Of a DNA stretch of 64,000 nt, positions 55,303 to 63,814 are shown one piece after another. Made by a program: the position numbers and the translations under genes. The notes under the pieces are model-generated. The model ran no database searches. It was given only the letters and a program-made list of their open reading frames with translations, and was not told the DNA's origin. Position 1 is the stretch's first letter, and each line of letters starts with the position of its first letter. Origin of the DNA: Porphyrobacter sp. TH134 (GTDB lineage Bacteria > Pseudomonadota > Alphaproteobacteria > Sphingomonadales > Sphingomonadaceae); the NCBI RefSeq assembly GCF_002855495.1, contig NZ_PKRO01000006.1, forward strand, positions 57,236 to 121,235, given 5' to 3'.

Positions 55303-58300
55303 GATGCCTTCCTCAGGGCCAGCATGGGCGCGCCGGGCGCCAGCGACTGGTTTTCCGCGATGTAGACCGCCTCCACTGTGCCACTAGCCGGCACCTCGAA
55401 GGGGCATTCCATCTTCATCGCCTCGATCACCGCGATCACATCGCCTTCGCTGACGACATCGCCCGGGGCAACCAGCAGCTTCCACACCGAGCCGCCGAAC
55501 GGTGCCTCGATCAGGTCTGCGCCTTCGGGCACTGCGATCGCCGCGGCCTCGCCCGCGCCCGCATCGCCATCGAGCAGATCGCTGACCCGGTCGAACTCGC
55601 CCGAGGCCTGCCAGGCAGCACGTTCGGCATCGAAGGCGGCCGTGCGGGCGCGCTCGAAGGCGGCGATGCTGTCGGCGTGATCGGCAAGGAAAGCACGGTA
55701 ATCGGCAAGGCGGAAGGTGGTTTCCTCAACCGCAATCGACCGCCGCCCCGTAGGAAAATCGTGCCGCCATTCCGTGAGTTCGTCAGCCGAGACAGGGAAG
55801 AAGCGGATCTGATCGAAGAAGCGCAGCAGCCAAGGCTTGCCATCGACGAACGCATCGGTCTGACGGTGCGTGTTCCACACCTGGATAGTACGCCCGAACA
55901 GCTGGTAGCCGCCCGGCCCCTCCATCCCGTAGATGCACATATAGGCCCCGCCGATCCCCACCACATTGGGAGGGGTCCAGGTGCGCGCGGGATTATATTT
56001 GGTGGTGACCAACCGGTGGCGCGGATCGACCGGGGTGGCGACCGGCGCACCGAGATAGACATCGCCTAGACCGAGCACGAGGTAGCTGGCATCGAAGATC
56101 AGATCTTCGACCGCTTGCGGATCGGCGAGACCGTTGATGCGGCGGATAAACTCAATATTGTCCGGGCACCACGGCGCATCATCGCGAACGGTGCCGATAT
56201 ATTTCTGGATGGTTTGCTCAATCGCCGGATCGCGCCAGCTCAGCGGCAGGTGGACGATGCGCGAGGGCGTGGTGAAGTCCGCCAGATCGCCCATCGCGTC
56301 CTCGGCAGCCATCAACGCCGCCAGCGCCTGCGGTTGATCGAGCGTGGTGCCGTCAAAGTGCAATTGCAGCGAGCGGATGCCGGGCGTGATATCGATCACA
56401 CCCGGAAGGGCCATCGCCTCCAGCGCCTGCATCAGCGCGTGGACGCGGATGCGCAGCTCGATATCGAGCACGATATCGCCATATTCGACGAGGATGTTGC
56501 GGTCGCCCTGCTGGCGGTAAGTCGTCCTCGGGCGCGGCCCGTGCGCGGGAAACTGGGCAAGGATGGGCGAAAGATCGGTAATGGTGCGCGCGGGCAGCGG
56601 AGCGGACAGCGCGGTCAGCGGCGCGGCGTTTGCCGTCATGGCGTCAGCAATGGTGACCGGGACAAAACGCAGCCGGTCATCCGGGCTCAATTGTCCGATC
56701 TTCCACCGGTCCGCCGCGATCACGGTAAAGGGGCACACGAACCCCCCCAGCGAAGGCCCATCCGGCCCCAGAATGATCGGCATGTCCCCGGTGAAATCCA
56801 CCGCGCCAATGGCATAGGGATTGTCGTGGATGTTCGAGGGATGCAGCCCCGCCTCGCCACCATCGCGCCGCGCCCATTCGGGCTTGGGGCCGACAAGGCG
56901 CACCCCGGTGCGGTTGGAGTTGTAATGCACCTGCCATTCGGCTTCGAGGAAGCGGTTGATGTCTCCGGGCGTGAAAAAATCGGGCGCACCGTGCGGACCG
57001 TAGAGGACGCGCAGTTCCCATGTCTGGGTGAATTCGGGCAATGGGGCGGCGATGCCCTCGCCAGTGCTACCGGTGCCCAGATGCAGCACATCGCCTGCCA
57101 GCAGCCCGCGCGCAGCATGACCGCCGAACTGGCCAAGCGTGAAGGTCGCCGCGCTTCCCAGATAGGGCACCACGTCCAGCCCGCCTGCAAACAGGATATA
57201 ACCGCGCATCCCCCCGCCGCTGGCCCGGCCCAGCGCCAGCGCCTGCCCGGCAGCAACGACAATCGGCACGCCCCGCTTCAAAGCAACGCCGTCCAGCGTC
57301 GCATCGAAATCCGCGCCGGTCAGGCAGATGGTCGCAGGCGCCTCGAACAGCAGGGTCGGCCCGCTGGCGGTGACTTCAAGCCCCGCCGTGCCTTCCGGAT
57401 TGCCAAGGACCAGATTGCCGATACGGAATGACCGGTCATCCATCGGTCCTGAGGGCGGTACGCCCACATCCCACAGGCCGAGCCGTCCCGGCCAGTCCTG
57501 CACAGATGTCGCCGTGCCGCCCGCAATCACCCGCACTGCGCGCCGCGCATAGGCAACGCCATCAAGCAGGCGGGTCGACACGTCTCCGCTGGCAAAGCCC
57601 TCATGCCGCACAACATCACGCAGCCATCTGAGGTTGGTCTCAATCCCGTCGATCCAGCTCGCGTCCAGCGCCGCCTGCATCGCGCCGATGGCACCTTCGC
57701 GGGTCGGCGCATGGGTGATGAGTTTTGCGAGCATCGGATCGTAAAGGGCGCTGATTTCGGTGCCCGCCATCACCCACGTCTCGGCGCGGATCGCTTCGGG
57801 AAAGGCGACATTGACCAGCGTGCCAGTGGTCGGCCGATAGTCTTGTCCCGGATCTTCGGCATAAAGCCGCACCTGCACGCTGTGACCCTGCGGTGTCGGC
57901 GCAGGCGCATCGAGCATCGCGAAATCGCCCGCTGCGCCCCGGATCATCCATTCGACCAGATCGATCCCCATCACCTCCTCGGTGACGCCGTGTTCGACCT
58001 GAAGCCGGGTGTTCATTTCGAGGAAGAAGAAATCGTCGCGCTGCGCATCGTACAGGAACTCGACCGTGCCAGCCGACAGATACCCCGCCGCTTCGCCCAA
58101 CCGCACAGCGGCGGCGATCAATTCGGCGCGCTTGGCGGGGCTGAGGCACGGCGTGGGCGCTTCTTCCACCACCTTCTGGTTGCGCCGTTGCAGCGAGCAG
58201 TCACGCTCGCCCAGCGCCATCACCCGGCCCTGCCCGTCGCCAAAGATCTGCACCTCGATATGCCGCGCGCGAGCGATGTAGCGTTCGAGGAAGACGCCCG

Positions 58301-58883
58301 CATCGCCGAAGCTCGCCTCACCCTGGCGGACAACTGCGGCATAGCCTTCGCGCACCTCGGCTTCGGAATTGCAGATGCGCATCCCGATCCCGCCGCCGCC
58401 TGCCGTGGCCTTCAGCATTACGGGATAGCCGATCCTCAGGGCAGCCACGGCCGCTTCGTCCTCGCCAGTCAGCAGGCCCGTGCCGGGTGCCAGCGGCAGG
58501 CCCTGTGCTTCGGCCAGCGCACGGGCGGAGTGTTTGAGGCCAAAGGTGCGGATATTGTCAGGCGTCGGGCCGATGAAGGCGATCCCTGCCGCCGCGCAGC
58601 TTTCCGCAAACGCCGCGTTTTCGGCGAGGAAGCCATAGCCCGGATGGATTGCGCCTGAGCCCGTCGCCTTGGCCGCCGCCAGAATGGCCTCGATATTCAA
58701 ATAGCTTTGCGCCGCTGGGCCCGGCCCGATGCACACCGCCTCATCCGCCGCGCTGACATGGAGCGAGCCTGCATCCGCCTCGGAATAGACCGCCACGCTG
58801 CGCAGCCCCATTGCCTTGCAGGTGCGGATAATGCGCGTTGCAATCGCACCCCGGTTGGCAATGAGGACGGTGCCGAACGTCAT
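55299..58883 (-). CDS. urea carboxylase or guanidine carboxylase
   Basis: A 1194-residue biotin enzyme. The biotin carboxylase domain comes first (about 1-450, with ALGERDCSLQRRNQKVVEEAP and EMNTRLQVEHGVTEE). An AHS2/KipA-like half follows (about 465-785, with SGPMDD and ILGPDGPSLGGF), then an AHS1/KipI-like half (about 800-1005). The biotinyl domain closes the protein with the biotin-Lys in EAMKMEC. It uses ATP and bicarbonate to carboxylate urea (to allophanate) or guanidine (to carboxyguanidine). The two DUF1989 genes upstream are the mark of guanidine use in other bacteria; the deciding active-site residue in the carboxyltransferase domain was not aligned here. Confidence 0.92.
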   Translation of the reverse strand: MTFGTVLIANRGAIATRIIRTCKAMGLRSVAVYSEADAGSLHVSAADEAVCIGPGPAAQSYLNIEAILAAAKATGSGAIHPGYGFLAENAAFAESCAAAGIAFIGPTPDNIRTFGLKHSARALAEAQGLPLAPGTGLLTGEDEAAVAALRIGYPVMLKATAGGGGIGMRICNSEAEVREGYAAVVRQGEASFGDAGVFLERYIARARHIEVQIFGDGQGRVMALGERDCSLQRRNQKVVEEAPTPCLSPAKRAELIAAAVRLGEAAGYLSAGTVEFLYDAQRDDFFFLEMNTRLQVEHGVTEEVMGIDLVEWMIRGAAGDFAMLDAPAPTPQGHSVQVRLYAEDPGQDYRPTTGTLVNVAFPEAIRAETWVMAGTEISALYDPMLAKLITHAPTREGAIGAMQAALDASWIDGIETNLRWLRDVVRHEGFASGDVSTRLLDGVAYARRAVRVIAGGTATSVQDWPGRLGLWDVGVPPSGPMDDRSFRIGNLVLGNPEGTAGLEVTASGPTLLFEAPATICLTGADFDATLDGVALKRGVPIVVAAGQALALGRASGGGMRGYILFAGGLDVVPYLGSAATFTLGQFGGHAARGLLAGDVLHLGTGSTGEGIAAPLPEFTQTWELRVLYGPHGAPDFFTPGDINRFLEAEWQVHYNSNRTGVRLVGPKPEWARRDGGEAGLHPSNIHDNPYAIGAVDFTGDMPIILGPDGPSLGGFVCPFTVIAADRWKIGQLSPDDRLRFVPVTIADAMTANAAPLTALSAPLPARTITDLSPILAQFPAHGPRPRTTYRQQGDRNILVEYGDIVLDIELRIRVHALMQALEAMALPGVIDITPGIRSLQLHFDGTTLDQPQALAALMAAEDAMGDLADFTTPSRIVHLPLSWRDPAIEQTIQKYIGTVRDDAPWCPDNIEFIRRINGLADPQAVEDLIFDASYLVLGLGDVYLGAPVATPVDPRHRLVTTKYNPARTWTPPNVVGIGGAYMCIYGMEGPGGYQLFGRTIQVWNTHRQTDAFVDGKPWLLRFFDQIRFFPVSADELTEWRHDFPTGRRSIAVEETTFRLADYRAFLADHADSIAAFERARTAAFDAERAAWQASGEFDRVSDLLDGDAGAGEAAAIAVPEGADLIEAPFGGSVWKLLVAPGDVVSEGDVIAVIEAMKMECPFEVPASGTVEAVYIAENQSLAPGAPMLALRKAS

Positions 58884-59515
58884 GCAGCCACGATCATCCG
58901 CACCGGCGTCGGGTTAAAACCGTTGCAGGGGTTGTTGATCTGCGGGCAGTTGGACACGACCACGATCACGTCCATCTCGGCGCGCAAATCGACCGTAAGC
59001 CCCGGCGCGGAGATGCCGTCGACAATGCCAAGCGTGCCGTCTTCCTCGACCGGCACGTTCATGAAGAAGTTGATGTTGCTGACAATGTCCCGCTTGCCCC
59101 GCCCCTCAGTGAGGTTGGCCTCAAGGAAATTGTCGACACAGGCGTGCTGCGACTTGGTGTGATGGCCATAGCGCAAGGTGTTGGATTCACACGAACACGC
59201 GCCCCCGATCGTGTCATGATATTCCACTGCGCTGGCGATGATCGTCATGAGCGGGCGCCCCTCGTTCGACAGCAGCACAGAACCATTGCGCAGGAACAGA
59301 TTGCCTTGCGCCGCGACCGTGTCCTGCGCCGAATATCGCTCGGCATCGTCAGCCGCGGCATAGATCAGGAAATCGACCGCCTGATTGCCCTCGACATCGA
59401 CGATACGGAGCACCTCGCCAGCCACGACATGATGCAGCCAGGGCGCACGGGCTGGCACGATTTCATCGTGGATGATGGAGCCGGAAAGGCCGGAGAGGGC
59501 CGGGTCGCTGGTCAT
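58880..59515 (-). CDS. DUF1989 protein, urea carboxylase-associated protein 1 (carboxyguanidine deiminase subunit)
   Basis: A 211-residue DUF1989 protein. Conserved Cys/His clusters EYHDTIGGACSCESNTLRYG, QHACVDNF and SNCPQINNPCNGFNP fit the family's metal-binding site. In other bacteria the two DUF1989 proteins of this cluster form carboxyguanidine deiminase, which removes ammonia from carboxyguanidine to give allophanate. It overlaps the carboxylase gene by four bases and lies 24 bases after its partner. Confidence 0.9.
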   Translation of the reverse strand: MTSDPALSGLSGSIIHDEIVPARAPWLHHVVAGEVLRIVDVEGNQAVDFLIYAAADDAERYSAQDTVAAQGNLFLRNGSVLLSNEGRPLMTIIASAVEYHDTIGGACSCESNTLRYGHHTKSQHACVDNFLEANLTEGRGKRDIVSNINFFMNVPVEEDGTLGIVDGISAPGLTVDLRAEMDVIVVVSNCPQINNPCNGFNPTPVRMIVAA

Positions 59516-59539
59516 GCTGTGCCTTGCTTTTTGAGCGGG

Positions 59540-60361
59540 TTATCGGCGGTAGTAGTCCTCGGTATTGAGGAAAGCGCGGCTAGCCTCTGGTGTGGCATTG
59601 CGCACAGGGTCTTGTTCAGCCGTGATCGGGCCGCGCCAGGCGGTGACGCGCAGCGGCGTGCTGCGCCAGTCTTCGCGCGGGTCCATAACGTGGGGGCAAT
59701 TGGCGATCACCACGATCACGTCCATCTCAGCGCGCAGCAGGACCTGCCGGCCCGGCGCAAACGGGCCGATGACGGGCGTGATGGCCCCGTCAGTCTCGAT
59801 CCGCACGCCCTTGAACAAGGTCACACAAGGATGGACATCGCGCCGCGTCAGACCGTGCTTGGCCGCACCGAGGATCAGCCGGTCGCGCCCATTGGGGTAG
59901 GCGCCGGAATTGCGGCCCTCGCCATATTTGCGCAGGTTGCTGGCGGCGTTTGATACGCCGCAAAAGGTATCGTGCGTGCCGGCATCATCGGCAAGGATGC
60001 TCGCCATCACGCGGCCCATGTCGCTGAGCAACAGCTTGCCCGGCGACAGATAAGCGTTCCACTGGACCTTGACTGTGTCAGCGACGTTCAGCCGTTCGGT
60101 CGGCAGTTCGGCATTGAAGATGTTGAGGCTGGCGCAGGCGTCGCCTGCCGTGTCGATCAGCCTGAGCCGTGTGCCGCGCGCGATCCGGCGGGAGGCATAT
60201 CCGCCGGGGGCAAGGGTTTCTTCCCACAGCAGGTCATCGGCTGCCACACCTTCGGGCAGGTCGCCCGCGACAGGCGGCAAGGTCGGCATCGCTTCGACCC
60301 GCGTGCCCCCTTGGGCGCGGGCATGATCGCGCGCCGCCTTGGGATCGGCCGTTCCGCTCAT
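59540..60361 (-). CDS. DUF1989 protein, urea carboxylase-associated protein 2 (carboxyguanidine deiminase subunit)
   Basis: A 273-residue DUF1989 paralogue of the downstream gene, with equivalent motifs THDTFCGVSNAASNLRKYG, HPCVTLFKGV and ANCPHVMDPRE. It has an extra N-terminal stretch of ~45 residues. Together with the 211-residue protein it should form the heteromeric deiminase. Its start overlaps the stop of the NikR-like gene (ATGA), placing regulator and enzyme in one transcript. Confidence 0.9.
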   Translation of the reverse strand: MSGTADPKAARDHARAQGGTRVEAMPTLPPVAGDLPEGVAADDLLWEETLAPGGYASRRIARGTRLRLIDTAGDACASLNIFNAELPTERLNVADTVKVQWNAYLSPGKLLLSDMGRVMASILADDAGTHDTFCGVSNAASNLRKYGEGRNSGAYPNGRDRLILGAAKHGLTRRDVHPCVTLFKGVRIETDGAITPVIGPFAPGRQVLLRAEMDVIVVIANCPHVMDPREDWRSTPLRVTAWRGPITAEQDPVRNATPEASRAFLNTEDYYRR

Positions 60362-60831
60362 TCCGCAGCTTCCGGGCGGGCATGCGGCCCATCTTGTTCA
60401 TGCAGCGGCGGCAGCAATGCCGTGGTGCTGACCAGCTGCAATTGCTGCACGCCGCGGATCGCGCGCAGCGCGTCACACAGCTGCTTCAGCCGCACGGCCG
60501 GGCCCTGCACCAGCAGCACTTCAAGCGACTGGTCCTCTTCAAGGAAGACGTGCTGGGACGAGATGACTTCTTTGAGATAATCGGTTTGGGTGTCTGCCAA
60601 TTGCTGGCGCACACGCCCGCCGCCTGCGTAAACGATGGTCACTGTCCCGGCGAGCATATCGTCCGGCCGGGTCAGCGCCTCATGTTCGGCCAGCGCGTGA
60701 CGGATCAGTTCTGCGATCAATTGCGAACGCGACGGCAGCCCGCGTTCTTCCACCATCATGTCGAGCTGACGGAACAGCTCAGCCGGCAGACTCATGCTGA
60801 GGCGGGCAAGACGAGATGGCTCGGTGGTCAT
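60358..60831 (-). CDS. NikR-like ribbon-helix-helix regulator without nickel ligands
   Basis: A 157-residue protein with an N-terminal ribbon-helix-helix domain (about 7-50, LARLSMSLPAELFRQLDMMVEERGLPSRSQLIAELI) and a NikR-type C-terminal domain (about 62-135). By eye, the first nickel ligand corresponds to His94 (SSQH). The segment that carries the next two His ligands in E. coli NikR is missing, about 11 residues shorter, and the Cys ligand position is Ser102. It probably binds another effector or none. The start at 60831 has no ribosome-binding site. A TTGACA-type promoter overlapped by an operator lies directly upstream, so the mRNA may be leaderless. Confidence 0.87.
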   Translation of the reverse strand: MTTEPSRLARLSMSLPAELFRQLDMMVEERGLPSRSQLIAELIRHALAEHEALTRPDDMLAGTVTIVYAGGGRVRQQLADTQTDYLKEVISSQHVFLEEDQSLEVLLVQGPAVRLKQLCDALRAIRGVQQLQLVSTTALLPPLHEQDGPHARPEAAE

Positions 60832-60837
60832 GGCACG

Positions 60838-60866
60838 ATCATTTCAATTATTACCAACCGTGTCAA
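60838..60866 (-). promoter_or_regulatory. predicted promoter of the regulator-DUF1989-carboxylase genes
   Basis: On the minus strand TTGACA (60866-60861, a perfect -35) and AATGAT (60843-60838, 4 of 6 matches) are separated by 17 bases. The predicted start falls at or next to the ATG at 60831, implying a leaderless transcript. The -35 element lies inside the operator at 60849-60874. Confidence 0.55.
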
Positions 60867-61644
60867 TCGTAATACCAACATTCACCTCAGCCGTTAGTGC
60901 TGGATCAGCAGCCTCGTCAGCCTGCTTGCGCGTCAAGGCCAGGTCATAGACCACCCCTGCCCCGTACCGGTGCGGCGCGTGCGGATCATGGCGGCGCTTG
61001 TCGAGCGTCAGCACCCGCGTTCCGAGCGAGAACGCCTCTTTGATGTCATGGGTGACCATGATGATCGTCAGCCCGTGGTCTCGCCACAACTGCTTGATGA
61101 GTTTGTGCATATCTGACCGGATGCCCGGATCGAGCGCGCCGAAGGGTTCATCCAGCAACAAGATCCGGGGCCGTTTGATCAGCGCCTGCGCAATCGCCAG
61201 ACGCTGCTGCATTCCGCCCGACATTTGCGCCGGGTAAAGGTTCATGCTGTCCGCCAACCCGACCGAGGCAAGGATCGCTTCGGCTTCGGCAATGGCCGCG
61301 CGGCGCGCGCTGCCGATCAGGCGGGCGGTGAAGGGGGAGGCGGAAAATTCCAGCCCCAACAGGGTGTTCCCCAGCACAGTCAGATGCGGAAACACCGAAT
61401 AGCGCTGGAACACCACCCCCCGGTCCGGCCCGCATTCCGCTGGCAGCGGTGCATCGGCCAGGCTGATCCGCCCGCGTGTCGGCCGTTCCTGGCCGAGGAT
61501 CACCCGTAACAAGCTGCTTTTGCCAGCGCCCGATGGCCCGATAATCGAAACGAAGGAACCTGCTGCAATATCGAGCGAAATCCGCTCCAGCACGACCTTG
61601 TCGCCATATTCGACCCAGACGTTCTTGAGGCTGAGCAAGGCCAT
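60844..61644 (-). CDS. ABC transporter ATP-binding protein, urea/guanidine importer
   Basis: A 266-residue ATPase of the nitrate/sulfonate/taurine family. It has Walker A GPSGAGKSS, signature MSGGMQQRLA, Walker B ILLLDEPFGALD and the switch His in VTHD. A C-terminal extension of ~40 residues (RRHDPHAPHRYGAGVVYDLALTRK) is seen in the urea-carboxylase-linked importers. The last ten codons contain the operator of the downstream regulator gene. Its start overlaps the permease stop. Confidence 0.93.
   Translation of the reverse strand: MALLSLKNVWVEYGDKVVLERISLDIAAGSFVSIIGPSGAGKSSLLRVILGQERPTRGRISLADAPLPAECGPDRGVVFQRYSVFPHLTVLGNTLLGLEFSASPFTARLIGSARRAAIAEAEAILASVGLADSMNLYPAQMSGGMQQRLAIAQALIKRPRILLLDEPFGALDPGIRSDMHKLIKQLWRDHGLTIIMVTHDIKEAFSLGTRVLTLDKRRHDPHAPHRYGAGVVYDLALTRKQADEAADPALTAEVNVGITIDTVGNN
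60849..60874. promoter_or_regulatory. operator TATTAC-N14-GTAATA, site 1
   Basis: TATTAC at 60849-60854 and GTAATA at 60869-60874 form a perfect six-base inverted repeat with 14 bases between. The same outer sequence and spacing occur at 63614-63639. The distance resembles that of NikR operators, and the site overlaps the -35 of the NikR-like gene, so autorepression is the simplest reading. It lies within the coding sequence of the upstream ATPase gene. Confidence 0.75.
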
Positions 61645-62459
61645 CAGCGCGCGCCCAGATGGGCCCAGCCGAACATCCGCCGGCTGGCCCGTGCGAGCAC
61701 GAAGTCCATCACCACCGCGAGCAGCGCGATCCACACGACATAGGGCAGGATCACATCCATCGCGAGGTAGCGGCGCACCAGAAAGATCCGGTAACCCAGC
61801 CCGACATCGGCGGCGATAGCCTCGGCCGAAATCAGGAACACCCAGGCCGGTCCCAGCGACAGGCGCAGCGCCGCGATCAGCCGCGGCATGGCTTGCGGCA
61901 GCGCCACCCGCAGCATCACGCCCCACGAATTTGCGCCCAAGGTCAAGGCCTTGATCACCTGTTCATGCGGCAAGGCCGCGATATGCCCGGCCACATCGCG
62001 GATCATGAAGGGCGCGACCCCGATCACGATCAACGCCACCTTGGCCGTCTCGCCCAATCCAAACACGATGAAAAGGATCGGCAGCAAAGCCACTGGCGGG
62101 ACCACGGCGATTGCTGTGACGAGGGGGCCCAATGTGGCCCTGACCGGAGGCAAGACGCCCAGAACCAGGCCTACCAACAAGGCCGAGAGGGTCGCAAGGC
62201 CCAACCCCAACCCCAACCGCCACAGGCTGGCGATGGTATCGGCCCAGAACAGGTATTGACCCGACAGCGGATCGGCTTCGAACAGCAGGCCCGCCATCGC
62301 CGCCGCCATCGCGCCGGGCAGCGGCAGGATCTTGTCCGCTGGATTATCGGCGTGGCGCGCGGCAGCCGCGATAACATAGCCGAGCGCCAGAACCGCCAAC
62401 GGCGCGGCGCCCAGCAAGATAGCCCTGCTGCGCGCCGGCGTGGCGGTTACCCAGCGCAT
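61644..62459 (-). CDS. ABC transporter permease, urea/guanidine importer
   Basis: A 271-residue inner-membrane protein with about six helices. It has the BPD-transp-1 EAA-type cytoplasmic loop (ALTLGANSWGVMLRVALPQAMPRLIAALRL, about 165-195) that docks the ATPase. It belongs to the nitrate/taurine permease family and partners with the lipoprotein upstream and the ATPase downstream, both of which adjoin within four bases. Confidence 0.93.
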   Translation of the reverse strand: MRWVTATPARSRAILLGAAPLAVLALGYVIAAAARHADNPADKILPLPGAMAAAMAGLLFEADPLSGQYLFWADTIASLWRLGLGLGLATLSALLVGLVLGVLPPVRATLGPLVTAIAVVPPVALLPILFIVFGLGETAKVALIVIGVAPFMIRDVAGHIAALPHEQVIKALTLGANSWGVMLRVALPQAMPRLIAALRLSLGPAWVFLISAEAIAADVGLGYRIFLVRRYLAMDVILPYVVWIALLAVVMDFVLARASRRMFGWAHLGAR

Positions 62460-62463
62460 CGGC

Positions 62464-63549
62464 CTAGAGCGCCCCGTCGGCGGCGGCCTGCATATAGGTC
62501 GGATCGAACCGCAGGGTTATCGCATTGGCATCGCCCAGCGTCTTGCCGCCGGGGAAGCTCATCCCCACGGCATCCGCCGACCGAGCGCCTGCCCCGAACA
62601 GCCCTTGGGCAAAACTGAAATCGCGCACGCGGGTCATGGTGGTGACGAGATCGGGCGAGGCCATCGCGGCCAGCGCGGATTTGGGATCGGCGTAGAGGAA
62701 GGTGGTGGCAAGCTGACCTTCAAAAGCCGCCGCATCAGTCCCCGCCAGCTTCGCCATCGCGGCCCGCGCGGCTGCGCCTTCGGCATCCTGCTTGGCCATC
62801 AGCGCCATCGTTTCGTACCAGATTCCTGCCAGCGCCTTGCCCAAGTTGGGGTTGGCGGCGAGCACCTTGGTATCGACCACCATCAGATCGAGGATCTCGC
62901 CCGGAATATCGGCCGAGGTGAACACGGCTTTCGTCCCCGCTACACTCTTCATGGTGGTCACTTGCGGGTTCCACGCCACCGCTGCCGTCACATCAGGCGC
63001 ACTGAAAGCCGCGGCGATATCGGCGTCGGAAGTGTTGACCGTTTTCACATCGGTCAGCTTCATGCCCGATGTCTCCAGCGCACGGGCGAGCAAGTAGTGC
63101 GAGACCGACAATTCGGCGAGGTAGACCTGCCGCCCCTTGATCCCGGCCACGCTGTCAGCGCCCTTCAGCAGCACGGCATCGTTGCCGTTGGAATAATCGC
63201 CGAGGATGATCGCCGAGGTGTCCTTGCCGCCTGCCGCGGGGATCGTCAGCGCGTCCATATTGGCGACGGTCACGCCGTCCAGTTTGCCCGCGGTGTACTG
63301 GTTCACGCTCTCGATATAGTCGTTCACCTGCACGAACTTGATCGTGATGCCGTATTTGTCGCCCCACTTCTTCACGATCCCGGCCTGCTCGGCATAGGGC
63401 CAGGGCATCCACCCGGCATAGATCGACCAGCCGATGGCGAATTCGGTGCGGGGCACGGCGGCCTGCTCCTCGCTGCCTGAACAAGCCGCCACCGCCAGTG
63501 CGCAGGCGAGGAGCATGAAGCGGGCCGCACGGCGGGCCAAGTGGAGCAT
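62464..63549 (-). CDS. substrate-binding lipoprotein of the urea-carboxylase-linked ABC importer
   Basis: A 361-residue periplasmic binding protein with lipobox VAAC (Cys23). GWSIYAGWMPWPYAEQAGIVKKW is the start of the mature domain and typical of the urea-carboxylase-associated binding proteins. The two-lobed NMT1/SsuA-like fold is evident from the VNDYIESVNQYTAGKLDGV and DVTAAVAWNPQVTTM regions. It is the first gene of the cluster; AGGGGA precedes the ATG. The ligand is urea or guanidine by association. Confidence 0.92.
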   Translation of the reverse strand: MLHLARRAARFMLLACALAVAACSGSEEQAAVPRTEFAIGWSIYAGWMPWPYAEQAGIVKKWGDKYGITIKFVQVNDYIESVNQYTAGKLDGVTVANMDALTIPAAGGKDTSAIILGDYSNGNDAVLLKGADSVAGIKGRQVYLAELSVSHYLLARALETSGMKLTDVKTVNTSDADIAAAFSAPDVTAAVAWNPQVTTMKSVAGTKAVFTSADIPGEILDLMVVDTKVLAANPNLGKALAGIWYETMALMAKQDAEGAAARAAMAKLAGTDAAAFEGQLATTFLYADPKSALAAMASPDLVTTMTRVRDFSFAQGLFGAGARSADAVGMSFPGGKTLGDANAITLRFDPTYMQAAADGAL

Positions 63550-63613
63550 TGATTCGTCCCCTATGTTGCGGCTGCGAACATCCCCCCCTTTGCGTCATTT
63601 GTCCACCATGAAT

Positions 63614-63639
63614 TATTACGATTGATTGAAATCGTAATA
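63614..63639. promoter_or_regulatory. operator TATTAC-N14-GTAATA, site 2
   Basis: TATTAC at 63614-63619 and GTAATA at 63634-63639 with a 14-base spacer. The symmetry here extends to ten bases per arm (TATTACGATT and AATCGTAATA). It lies 65 bases upstream of the binding-protein start and overlaps a TATATT -10 candidate (63641-63636 on the minus strand). It matches site 1 in sequence and spacing, so the importer and the regulator-enzyme genes likely share control. Confidence 0.75.
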
Positions 63640-63724
63640 TAGGTGACCTTGCCACCAGAATGGCAGGAACTGCGCTTTTGCGGCGCTCCGCTCCTCCCCC
63701 TGCCATGCATGGAGACGATCACCC

Positions 63725-63805
63725 ATGATGCGCCAAGCTGCCGCCCGCTCGCTCGCCCTCGCCATCGCCGCCGCGCTCGCCGCCACTGCCTGCGCAGCCA
63801 AGTGA
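63725..63805 (+). CDS. possible 26-residue small lipoprotein
   Basis: A frame reading MMRQAAARSLALAIAAALA and then ATACAAK and stop, with GGAGA nine bases before the ATG. It consists of a signal-like hydrophobic helix with a weak lipobox around the Cys (ATAC). It resembles entericidin-like peptides only in size and layout. The IS21 element begins ten bases after the stop codon, so the frame itself is not interrupted. Confidence 0.4.
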   Translation: MMRQAAARSLALAIAAALAATACAAK

Positions 63806-63814
63806 GAACGGCGG

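Noticed and set aside
63550..63724. Guanidine-type riboswitch upstream of the importer
   Set aside because: The leader between the likely promoter and the start codon is only about 65-80 bases, and I find no paired stems with the conserved ykkC loops. The operator explains the region better.
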